A stretch of 64,000 nt of DNA from Combretum micranthum (taxonomy: Eukaryota > Streptophyta > Magnoliopsida > Myrtales > Combretaceae): NCBI GenBank assembly GCA_024138025.1, contig JAMXBD010001599.1, positions 270,705-334,704 of the forward strand, written 5' to 3'. Under the pieces are notes generated by a model. That model did no database searches and was not told the origin of the DNA. It saw only the letters and a program-made list of their open reading frames with translations. Position 1 is the stretch's first letter, and each line of letters opens with the position of its first letter. Below are positions 1 to 10,691 of this stretch, one piece after another. The translations under genes and the position numbers were made by a program.

Positions 1-2442
1 GTATCACATATGGTGCGTGTGATACACATATTATCGCATATACCATAAGTGATACATGTTTAATCCTATATCGCATGCCCTTCATGCGATATATCAATAT
101 TATTTATGTAATTTTTTTCTCTAATTTCGTTTTATGTATTTTTTTTTAAAGTATATTAAACATGTAATATTCTCCAAATTAAAAATTCAAAACTTTATGT
201 GTTTAATTGTAAAAGATATAAAGTTGAGGTGTAAATACAAATATGCCATCTTATTATGTATCTAAATTCATTGAAACAAGCATGGAAACTTTTATGGTTC
301 ATTGAATGGGATTATGAAACTATCCAATCAATCATTAACCACTAAACTAAATATGAAAGTTAATAAAGTAAATATTCATGATCATGATTGAACAAGAATC
401 TGATAAGATCAGTATCCTAAAAAAGGATGAAACCTTAGAATTTTCCTAAATATTTTCTATCCTTTCTCACTATCAATTCCATAAAAATTTGATATGGAAA
501 AAAAGAAATAATAAAGATGAAAACTAAAACCATCTAAGTCTAATCTCTCTCTCTTAGTTTCAATAAAATATTTTAGTGTTTGTGAATATGCTTTCTAATT
601 TTAGTTAGGTTTTTTTCCTTGCTTTTTCTAGGGTAAATATTGGTATGCTTACTCGAGACTGACGGCAAATTCTATGGTCATATCATTAATTTTGATGGAA
701 CTGATCTCATTGACTCTTTAACAGTACAGATCATATCCAACCATAACAACATCAAATAGTTAGTATTCCATATTATATATATTTTAGTTAGATGATTAAT
801 TAGACAGTCTCGTCAATAGATCATAGCGAAAGACTTTTTCTATAAAATCATACGTTGGTATACTAGCTTGAGATACATGCCACACTTATCTAAGGTGTTC
901 GTATGCATAGGCATGGTGGCTGTCTACATAAACGCAAAAGCTTCAAATAAAAAGGCGCTTCTAAATGGTATTCTTTCCCTCTAAAGTAGACAAGGATAAC
1001 TGCATGACTAGGGGCTTTGGGTGAGACTAGATAGGAGTATTGTGGTAGGTGAAAATGTACTGAGGTAGAGTAACGTAACGAATCCGTTATCCAACCCCCT
1101 AACTTATAAAGTGTGTTTTAGCTTTGTCTACACTAGATAAATTTGCAAATAATAATAAAAAATTATAAATGACATCTCAAACTTTGATGCTTATCAAAAT
1201 ATACTTTAACACATTTAAGTGAAACTATTTTCCTTAAATGCTCCGTGTTGCCAATTTAGAAAAGATGAGAGTGTTAAAATAATTTTATAAAATTTAGGGG
1301 TATAACCACACAAAGATTAGAATTCAGAGAAATTATTTATTTGCAACTTTTCCTTGAATACATTTAAAAATGCTTAGGAAAATAGGTCCAAAAATTAGAG
1401 CTACATAATTACTTAAAAAAAAAAAAAAGACTTTTGCAACCTAATGGAATGAATATCTATCTTTTAAAAGAATATATTAAATTTGATTCCTCTTTCTCAG
1501 CAGTTATAATATGTAATAATTGAAAAAGAAAAAAGAAAGAAAACAATTATAGATATATTTTAAAAATATCTTAAAAATAATCCTTTGTTATTCCTTTCTC
1601 ATAGTAAAAAAAAACCCCTTCATTGTCAAAACTCAAAAAATAGACAAAAATCAGGCAATTCCTTTCCACGATTAGCCTTCTAAATATTTAGAGAATTTCC
1701 ATTCTTATAAATCAATAGAAAGTACAACATTGCCGGCCAAAAAAAAAAAAAATTAAAAATAACAATTAAATAACTATATTTAAATGGCAACATGCTTTTA
1801 TCTTTATTGGCATGGGGCCAAAGTGATCCATCATCACTTCCAGCCATCCCCAGGATATGAGAAAAGTCCAGGGTGGACTTTAAACATTAATTTACTAGAA
1901 AAAGTGCAAGTTGGTGACAAAAAACACAAACACGATACGTAAAGTCTAAGATCTTCAAATATTTTATGTTGTAATACGTAAACGATGAAATATTTAAAAG
2001 TTGGTGTGTGATCGCAGTAGCCGTCAAAGTAAATATGTAATATGTCTACGTTTTTTAATTTATATTTTAGTTTCTTTACGTGCTACACATTATCGTCACA
2101 TTTGCATGATTTAATTTTGTTATGTGGAAACTGAATATCCGGTGGGTGGTACCCGACACATTTTTAATACGAAGGAGATTTTTTGGGTCTTCAATTTAAA
2201 ATTTATATTATGAATCCGGTAAATAATATAAATAAATATTAAATGCCTACTTCAAAATTTTATATGAAAAGATCTTTTAAGAAAAATGATATTTAAATTA
2301 TTAGCAAGACGTTCAAGTATTCTAATTGGGATTGTTACTATTAGGATGGCTTACTAAGTTCTTTTTTTTTTTTTTTTTCCCCTATAAAGGGAAAGTATGG
2401 TCTAATAAGTTATAGAAAGAAAGATACTACAATATGTGGCAT
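1..2442. other. AT-rich intergenic DNA, no gene seen
   Basis: No coding region or conserved domain was recognised on either strand. The stretch is AT-rich with homopolymer runs. The first 100 bases contain short palindromic pieces built around GTATCAC/GTGATAC and TATCGCATG, probably the end of a repeat cut by the window edge. The block at about 950-1120 is less AT-rich and may be an old transposon fragment, but nothing in it could be named. Confidence 0.5.
68..92. repeat. Short perfect hairpin at window edge
   Basis: ATATCGCATG at 68-77 is followed by a 5-base spacer and its exact reverse complement at 83-92. Related GTATCAC/GTGATAC words flank it at 1-55. This looks like a piece of a repeat family rather than a regulatory site; its left part is outside the window. 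Confidence 0.4.
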
Positions 2443-2450
2443 GCAAGAAT

Positions 2451-3705
2451 TAAGGTTGTGCAAAACTTTTTTTTTTTCCCAAAATAGTTTGATTTGTGAT
2501 TTGGTTCGTGCCATGTAAACGGTTCATAGTTTGTTTAGAATTCCAAACTTATTAATTTTACAAATTCAAGATTAAATTCAAACATATTATTTTTTCTTTT
2601 AGTTATTTGATTAAAAAATTAATATTTTTCAATTTTTATTTAAATATGCATCATTCATAAGAAATGGGATCACATTGGTCGTATTATGTTTCAATTGTTG
2701 AAGTGTGTCTATAATAAGTGTATATTTACGTTTTAGCTTCGAGTGTTTTGAACATTCTTTCTCATTTTTTTTCTTTATCTTACTAATTAGTCAAATTCTA
2801 TTTCTTAGTTGCTTATTGGTTTATGTAATTGATAATCCATTGATTAAAAATACACTAAATTGAAATTTAAGTCTGATATTGGGATAGCATAATCTAATTT
2901 TATCGATTCCAGTATATTATTATAGTTTAGGATTATTTAAGAGAGTGTAATTAGTATATGATTATAGTTTTGATGGATAGAATCTCTCTTTATTATAAGT
3001 TTGTATGTGTTAGGATTCAATTGTAATAGTTATGTGCGTGATGCACATAATCACTGTGCTAAATGGAGCCTAGGAATAATGATATGTGATGGGATGATTA
3101 TGCATTCAATTTGAACAAGTTATTGATTCTTTAAGATGGAAATTTGGTAGCACTACAACGTTTTTCCAATATTTTCAATACCCAAAATGAAGAGAGACTG
3201 GGGTATCTATAGAGAATTTAGCTGTCAGTGTTTTTCGCTAGATTGAGAGAATGACGATGGGCAAAATGAATTTCTTTGTGCAGAAAGGTTGATATTCAGT
3301 AGATTAATTTCAATAGGCCCTACTCTTAGCCCATCATACCTAATCTCCCTTATTTGTCACAATATATAAATGAGTCTAACTCTTTAAATCTTGTCATCTT
3401 AGTTTAGAGAGTCATATCCACATAATTATTAGACTCAATGCCTAAAATCATGTTTAACCCTCTAAAAGTTTTACATATTTATTTAGATGAATAATTAATT
3501 TTAAATATTATTATTTGAATTTGCATCAATGATAATATATGCAATTGAAACATTTTCATAGAATATATTTTGATTTCAAAAATAAAAAATAGGGTTTAAA
3601 TCACAAATTGAACCGTATTACTTCTATTCGAAAAAATTTATGAACCAAAACAAATGGTTGAGTTTGAATTTGAAGAAAAACCAAATCGTATTATGTCCAC
3701 CCCTA
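2451..3705. mobile_element. hAT-like non-autonomous DNA transposon
   Basis: The left end begins TAAGGTTGTGCA. The right end, read in reverse complement, begins TAGGGGTGGACA, an imperfect terminal inverted repeat of the hAT type. Flanking 8-mers are GCAAGAAT (2443-2450) and GCGAGAAT (3706-3713), matching at 7 of 8 positions, as expected for an old hAT 8-bp target duplication. No transposase frame is visible in the 1,255-bp interior, so it would have moved with a transposase supplied elsewhere. The boundaries rest on the end and duplication pairing; the family name is an inference. Confidence 0.6.
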
Positions 3706-3713
3706 GCGAGAAT

Positions 3714-5235
3714 AAACTAGAACTTATTCCATTTCATTAAATTCCGAATGCCATTCCATCCTATTCCAAATGATTTGTACGTACCAAATGTGATATAATA
3801 GTGTTTGTTACAAAAGTGGAAAAGGTAAGAATTTTTTTCCAAAAAAATAAGACAAATTAAACCTTAAAATTATTTTTCTTTAATTACTTCAACAAGTTTC
3901 AGCCCTACCAAAATGAAATCCATATTAAAAAAAAAAAAAATCATACGCCAGGAAATTTCCTTATACACCTCCTCTTTATAGATTATATTAGAATATAATA
4001 TGAAAGAAAATGTTAATGGATATGCATTTATTAAGATATTATATTTTTATATATTTGGTTTTTATGATAAAGTATTTAATCAATATTAAGAAAAATATAA
4101 AAAAATTCTTATTAAAAATGTTAATAAATATTTTTCTACAAAAGATGAGTCGAAAGTTAAATTAAACAAAATGACTCTGTTCTTGCTATATTATTCTAAA
4201 TGACATAAAAATGTCATTTATAATGAGAGTGATACCAAAGCTTAGATCATGGGGTTTGGTGGAAACTTAGGATGGGGAATTTTTTTTCCCCTGGAAACTT
4301 TATAATACTAAAAATGGATTAAAGAAGGTGGGAATCAATATGGATTTGTGGCGCAATCACTCAATTGACAAATGATATCAATTGTAAATGCAAATTTGGT
4401 TTATTGCGTTGCAATGCAGCAGGTGGCGATGTTGTAGAACCTCGGTATTAAAACAGTTGCAGGAAGTCATGCGATCGTCGGTTTTTGTTGGTGTGAGTGG
4501 GTGTGGTGGTGTTGGGGTTCATGCGTAGGAAGAATTGACAAACTAGTTAATTGCTATGTTTGCTTTAAGGGAGTAGCAAACTCCCCTAAGACTGCGCTAA
4601 GGTTGTTATTAGAATTTAAAAGAAAAATTATGATTTATGTACTTTTTAAGAGGTCAGTCTGACAAGTTATTGAAGGATCCATACTCAGAATTAACTATGA
4701 TCAAACTATTATAATATTTATTTATTTCATTACTTGTAATTATTATTTTAATGATGACATGATGGGATGAATGGCCACCTTTTATAATTGTTTTATACAA
4801 TAGCTAATTGATTGGATGGTTCTACTGTTGAAATTCTAAAATTTTTCATATATAAGTGAATGAAATTCTATTAGAAATACTTATGCATCCTTTCTCAATA
4901 TTGCCTTACATTTATGGGTTTTGTCTACTGCTTTATTAGTGAATTCATCCAACCTATGATTTGATTATTGATATTTGATTGTACTAGTACTTATAGTTAA
5001 CTTATGGTTAGGTTATTGGTTGGATAATTGCATCAACAAAATAGTAAAGATTTAAAAATTCAAATGTTACAATTAAGTATTTGTTGTTCCACTTAATATA
5101 ACATATCTATGGTCTCTAATACGTTGTTTTAATAGTGTTTTTATTAATCATAATAAAATACACAAATAGTAGGATTAGTAAAAATTATTCTACTCTAAAT
5201 CATGTGGTAAAATGATGACTTCAAATTGATCAAGA
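3714..5235. other. Intergenic DNA, no gene seen
   Basis: AT-rich sequence with no recognisable frame, RNA gene or transposon end. Simple A/T runs occur at about 3925 and 4085-4140. A less AT-rich patch at 4380-4540 is G/T-rich but has no convincing open frame. Confidence 0.45.
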
Positions 5236-5444
5236 TATTAGTAGGGTTCATGTACAGAAATATTGTATTTTTAGGAAAATTAATCCTATAATACAATAGA
5301 AAAAAAAGATATTTGTATTTTAAGTGTCAAAGGCACAATTGGAAGCCATGTTATTGACCATTCTAAAGAGGGCATGCTTGTTTTTTAATTATAGAGCATG
5401 GGTGCCACTCGTGCCCTCTTTGTTTTATGAAGAGGGTACATCTC

Positions 5445-8043
5445 TTGTAAGGACTCAGCCCCTTAATCTATAGATTAAGCACGCCAAATCCTCCGACCAT
5501 GCATAATATTTAAGTATTAGGAAATACCCAAGTATTATACGTAAGGTCGTCTAAAAAGAAATGTTTGTAATGATTGCTTGCTTAAAAAGAATACAACATT
5601 TACATGATTTGAATTAAGAAAAACTTCCACTATATTAATAGTAGGTCATCTCCTAAATATACAAAACATACATCATATACATTACTGAAGGATCTCCGAA
5701 GGATCGTACCAACATATAAAGCTTACACACATACAGTCTACATTACATAAACAACTTAGATCAAAATTATATTCTAAAGCTTAACAAATAAGCCTAAACG
5801 CTTCGCAAAATACATCAAAGTCCTAATCATCTACTATTAGGTCAAACTCCTAATCGTCCATAGAATTCTTCCAGCCAGTCCCATAGCCCATATCATCGTA
5901 GAGCTTATCCTCATAATCACCTGCAAGATAGCAGCACGAGCCAAAGGCCCAGTACATAATAGTGCAAACAAATACATATGACATGCACACTTAACTAAAT
6001 GCAATGCAACAATGCACCACAACTTCATTTTCTTTAGTTAAGTGAGTAAAACAGCACTGGAGTATTCAAACTCTGATTCAAGCTTGGGAATTCTGGGGGT
6101 CCTGAGTAATAGCAGCTGCTCAGCGGGTTGATATGGATAGACCGGATATCTATCTCTCCTATATTTAACCAATAAAAATTATTAATAGCATCATTTACGG
6201 TTTACACTCCTTTATACACTCCACATATCCCGATCTATAACATCATTTAGTTCAACGGTCTTATACCTGTGAGTTAAAACATATTATTTCCTTCCGAGCC
6301 TAAGTAGAGAATATACTGATACAGTTAACCCCATTAGCTATCCACTTAACCATAAGATAAACCACCATTGCATTATGGTGAACTATTGCATCATGGATTT
6401 GAGTCATTGTATCATGACAAAGATTTGGACTAAGTGCCTAAACCACCATGCCATTGCATCATGACAAGGTTGCCATTCCCCGGACTAGACACGACTCAAC
6501 CACAAATCATTGAAATAAACTTTTATTAGTCTTTTATTAGAGTCAAATGTGAATATGTCTGTCCTAAGCAATAATCAATCAAATTATTGTATACCTGGTT
6601 CAGATTGAGAATTGATGGAAATCTCCAACTGAGTATTTATCTCTGTTCCGCACAAATCAATTATATCACATCACTATCCTAACTCAAACTTATATTCACT
6701 AAATTGAAACTTTGAAGGTTATTGAATCTTATGTGAAAACAACTAAAGTCATAGTATAATATATATATATATATATATCATATAGGGAAAATTATTGATC
6801 AAGAAGTAATATATCATGTATTGGAAGATGTTGGAGGAAAGTTAGAAAAATTGAAATTTAAAAAATCCACGCTGGCAGTTAATGCCGGCGATGTAGGATT
6901 ACACGCTGACGACTTTTAAGGTGGCGTTAAGAAAATTACATTATGTACAAAACTTTTGGGTCATTACGCCGGTAATTTCGTCCTCAACGTCGGTCGCATT
7001 TAAGAAAAATTTCAAAAGATTAGAAGCTTAAAACTTAACACTGGCAGGTACGCCGGCGACATTCAAGGCGGCGTACACTGCACTTTAGGTTGCTAAAATC
7101 CTCTGTTTTGCAAATACGAAAATTTTTACATTTATTCTTTCAACTCATTCCAAACCACAATATAACATTCCTAACACATAGTATAAGAACCCTATATCAT
7201 CAAGCATACACAAACTTCCTTCTAACACCATTAAAACACATTACTCCTCCTTAACCATTTAAAACATACATAACACTATAATTTCATTTACTTCACCTCC
7301 ATTACTCCAACATGAATCTACTCCTCCAAACAACTCAATAATAACAACTTCTCACCACAATGCAACTCAACACCATCCTTGCATTTCCATAAGAAGTCCT
7401 AAGCTATTACAACATCATAATATAACAATACACATATATATCCAACATACATTAATTTTGATAGAATAATTCATGGATTAAAGAGAAATAAAGCACTTTA
7501 AACATCAAATAAACTTACCTTAATGTATATATGATGGTTGGGGATGGATTCTTGGTGTGTTGGGTGCAAGAAAACTTAGTTTGAGTGTTGGAAAATGTTG
7601 GTTTTCTAAGTTACGAATTTTCCTTCCCTTTGCTTTGTTTTGGATGCCTAAAATATACAAATGAGGCTTGATATTTATCCAAATCAATATTGACTTTTGG
7701 GCAGATTTGTGAAAGGCTTTGGGCCTTAATTGGGCTTTGATTTGGGCTTAAATTGGGGTTTAAGAGGGTAAGAAAAAAAATCTGCTAAGTTTGGTAGACT
7801 TAAATTTTAGTTTAAAATAGGCTTAATTTATCAAACATTAATCACTACAACAACCCTTTACATTACCATAATAATTGATAACACAAATAAACTATCATCC
7901 TAAATATATTACCATAGACTAATATTTAGTTATTACTTCCTAACACATATAATTATAACAAGCATCACAATTCACACTAACACATACACACATATAACAA
8001 TCAATTTACATGTATTAATTATAAATTTAACTTTGGCCATTTC
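5445..8043 (-). mobile_element. LTR-type insertion (reverse orientation) inside the Mutator-like element
   Basis: ATCTC occurs on both sides (5440-5444 and 8044-8048). Removing the intervening DNA restores the left Mutator arm to collinearity with the right arm. Read on the minus strand, the insert ends in GGGGCTGAGTCCTTACA and has a TGGCC start nearby, compatible with TG...CA LTR ends plus a few extra bases at the junctions. A TATA-like GATAAATATC lies on the minus strand near 7675. No gag or pol frame was found, so it is most likely a solo LTR of a gypsy-type element. The stretch 6865-7085 contains repeated GCCGGC/CGCCGGCG-type words in an otherwise AT-rich background. Exact termini are uncertain by several bases. 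Confidence 0.55.
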
Positions 8044-8449
8044 ATCTCGCATGCACGTCCTTTGTACAAAACAAAGAGAGGGTGTATGCCAAATGTGCCC
8101 TCTTTGTAGAACTTGCCAACGTAGTAGACAACAATATAAAATCATCCCAAATACATTAAAATGGACACTAAACAATACAAGGGACAAATTCTAGAAAAGC
8201 TATAGCTGAGATCAAACCTAACACATTGACCTATTGACCAATCCATCTGTAGACCACAGTTACTTAGCAAAACAACAACTAAACACAATCCAATATAACA
8301 TACATTAACAAAAGAAGTTTGAAAACATTTTAAAGCACATACAATATCAAATAGTAATAAATACAATCTAACCCCTCCTCTTATCTCTCCTTGTTAAAAT
8401 AGCCCACCTAATTTAGTCAAACACAAAAGACTATGTCTCGATTCTTTGA

Positions 8450-8890
8450 CCTCCTATGGTGCTTGGTCCCTTATCTTCTCCTCCCCTACCCTCTTCCTAC
8501 TCTAGTGAATGCATGAAGTCCCATGACGTGGTTATGTTAAGATTGTATGTGAATTTGGCTGATTTGGGTTACACTTTCACCCAGATCTGCTGCTTTTATG
8601 GCCTAGATGTCGCCATCTCTTTGTGACACTAGAGGCATTTGGATTGACTTAAAGTAATACATGGGGTCCAGTGTGTGATAGTCATTATGCACTCCCCCTG
8701 AGCCGTTGATGATATTCCTTAGATAGCTACTGGTGGAGGGGAATATCCCATAATTTGGCCTACCTCGCTAGTTTTGATAGAAACCATCCATGTAACTGCT
8801 ATCATATGAATGTATATCATAGGCTAGTATCTTAGAAAAGACAAGTGATGAAGGCACAACCTCATCAATAATGGAGAAGGTGGAATGATG
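8450..8890 (-). pseudogene. Degraded unidentified coding frame in the Mutator-like element
   Basis: Reading the minus strand from about 8890 downward gives roughly 140 codons in one frame with only about five stops. The composition is protein-like, with segments such as IIDEVVPSSLVFSKILAYD, NYGIFPSTSSYLRNIINGSG and YYFKSIQMPLVSQRDGD. The DNA here is visibly less AT-rich than its surroundings. I do not recognise the family. It may be the tail of the element's own accessory gene or a captured host fragment. The stops show that it no longer encodes a protein. Confidence 0.35.
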
Positions 8891-9139
8891 ATTTTGTACA
8901 GTAGATAAACGTGTCAGATACACCCTCTTCACAAAACAAAGAGAGTGTTGGTGTCACCCGCGTCCTATAATTAAAAAAAAAATGAGGGCATGCGTACCTA
9001 GTGTACCCTCTTTAGAATAGTCAAAAATGCTGTTTGTAGTTGCATCTTTGACACTTATAATACAAATATATTTTTTATATAGTATTTTGGGTTTAATCTT
9101 CCTAAAATATGATATTACCATACAAAACCCTATTAGTAG

Positions 9140-9480
9140 GATAACATTATAAGGACAAAAAAGGATTCAATAATGTTAATTTTCGAGGTGAGTGGGAATT
9201 TTTTTATTAATTTGTATCCTTATTTAAAATTTTTAGAGAAATTAGCTTTCAATCAAAACAATTATCAAAATATCACTTAAAAATTGCATCTTGAAAATGC
9301 AATTTATGTTTATAAAAAACCTCCATGTTCAACTTGGAATATCAGTTAAAATAATTCAAATGGAACTCATATGTTGAATATGCAAAATCTACATGTTAAT
9401 CACATGTTAGATATATGATTTCATTAATTGCGGTTCCAACATATGAGCTTTTTAAAAATCATCTACTAACAAATCGTATA

Positions 9481-9511
<31 letters not shown>

Positions 9512-9901
9512 GCTGCCATTAGCAAATTGTATATCTAATATATTAGTTTTTTAGAGTGATAAATCGATTTTAAAAATGTAATGTATTTTGGCCACTCTTT
9601 AAAATGTAATTTTATAAAATCATTTTAATAACTAAATTTATCCTTTGTCTATTTTAAAAACTTATCTTGTAGAAGTGATGGATCGATCATATACCCGACG
9701 AGCGGAGAGTGAATGCTAATAATTCTTGGATAAACGATCGGTGAAATTTAAGATATCCTTCCGATTATATCTCCTTTTTCGGGTCTGGTCTGATGTACCT
9801 GACTCTCATGTGCTCAGAAAAAGAAAGAAACATATAGAGTAAATAAAGAAAAAGCGTCCAAGTTCTCTTCATGTGTAACAATGTCGGTCCCACTCTTTTA
9901 A

Positions 9902-9902
<1 letters not shown>
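9140..9902. other. Intergenic DNA and probable receptor promoter
   Basis: The left part (9140-9640) is AT-rich, with a (TA)n tract near 9478-9496 and a short inverted pair AACTCATATGTTG/CAACATATGAG at about 9365 and 9440, possibly an old MITE. From about 9660 the base composition changes to a more mixed, gene-proximal type. The region directly upstream of the receptor leader probably holds its promoter, but no TATA box or hormone element could be assigned with confidence. Confidence 0.4.
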
Positions 9903-9942
<40 letters not shown>

Positions 9943-10691
9943 CTCCAGTTTCTCTGATAAAACCTCTGTTTTTATCCTCTGTTGTCTTGTTTCTGGAAAT
10001 GGGGTATGTACTAAGAAGTCCTTGTGCCTCAGAAGTTACAATGTTTAGTTGCCTAGGCCTTCTTTTTTAATGTTTTGCCCATCTGGGTAACAAGTGATCT
10101 GTAGATTTGTTTCATTTCTCGTCCAAAGTATGTAACTTTTATTGGTCGGGAGCTGAAAGCTATTTTTTTTTTTTGGGAAACTCGGGTTTGTTACGAAATC
10201 TTGCTTTGTTGGATTGAATTTTCACCACATAGACAATTACCCCTTTTCTTGCTTACTTTGATTACTCTAGAAAGTGACCCAAGATGGATATTTTTCACTT
10301 TTGCTTGTAGTGAGAAGAACCCCTTTTAGATATTTATTCCTTTCCTTCTTTCTTTTGGTAGGTGATATCACATGTGTTTTCGATTGGCTGCTTTTTTTAC
10401 GTGAGAATCTTGTGTTTGTATTTTGGAGGTTGTTTAATTCACACCCTTTTGATCCCAATAACATGGGTTGAAGACTTTGCAAGGAAATAGAAAAAGATTG
10501 GGAAAAGTTTGGAACTTTAGTTATTGGGTTTTGTAGATCTTAGGAATCAACATGGGATCATGCTACTTACATCACCAAAACACATGGGCAGATCAAGAAT
10601 TTGGCAAGGTTGGTCTTTTTTACTTATAGATATAGGATTGTTTTAGATGCAAAACTTGTTAAGGAATGAAGTGATTTTAATAGAGGGTGGA
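9903..10691 (+). promoter_or_regulatory. Probable 5' leader of the ethylene receptor, with CT microsatellite
   Basis: A pure (CT)n tract at 9904-9938 precedes a pyrimidine-rich stretch, typical of plant 5' leaders. A good splice donor context (GGG|GTATGT at 10004) and several pyrimidine-rich acceptors ending in AG (near 10629, 10646 and 10683) make a leader intron plausible. The acceptor at 10683 would place the ATG at 10692 nine bases into the next exon. Whether such an intron exists cannot be told without transcript data. Confidence 0.4.
10552..10629 (+). other. Upstream ORF in the receptor leader (25 codons)
   Basis: ATG at 10552 opens a 25-residue frame that stops with TAG at 10627, 62 bases before the preferred receptor start. 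It would be translated only if this stretch is retained in the mature mRNA; a leader intron (see neighbouring leader entry) could remove it. No conserved peptide was recognised. Confidence 0.25.

Larger units (their letters stand above)
5245..9130. mobile_element. Mutator-like element with long TIRs, split by an LTR insertion
   Basis: The reverse complement of 8893-9130 aligns along its length with 5245-5444 continued at 8049-8071. Shared landmarks are ATTCTAAAGAGGG, TTTGTTTT and GAAGAGGGT. The arms are therefore about 230 bp long. The outer flanks carry the identical 9-mer TATTAGTAG at 5236-5244 and 9131-9139. Long inverted repeats plus a 9-bp duplication are the hallmark of the Mutator superfamily. 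The right end starts GGGTT; the left has lost or shares one G with the duplication. The left arm is cut at 5444 by a 2.6-kb insertion and resumes at 8049, so the original element was about 1.3 kb and non-autonomous. A decayed coding frame lies in its right half. Confidence 0.8.

Noticed and set aside
10274..10471. Open frames on both strands upstream of the receptor
   Set aside because: AT-rich leader or leader-intron sequence with no conserved domain; the opposite-strand frame is a mirror of the same low-complexity DNA.
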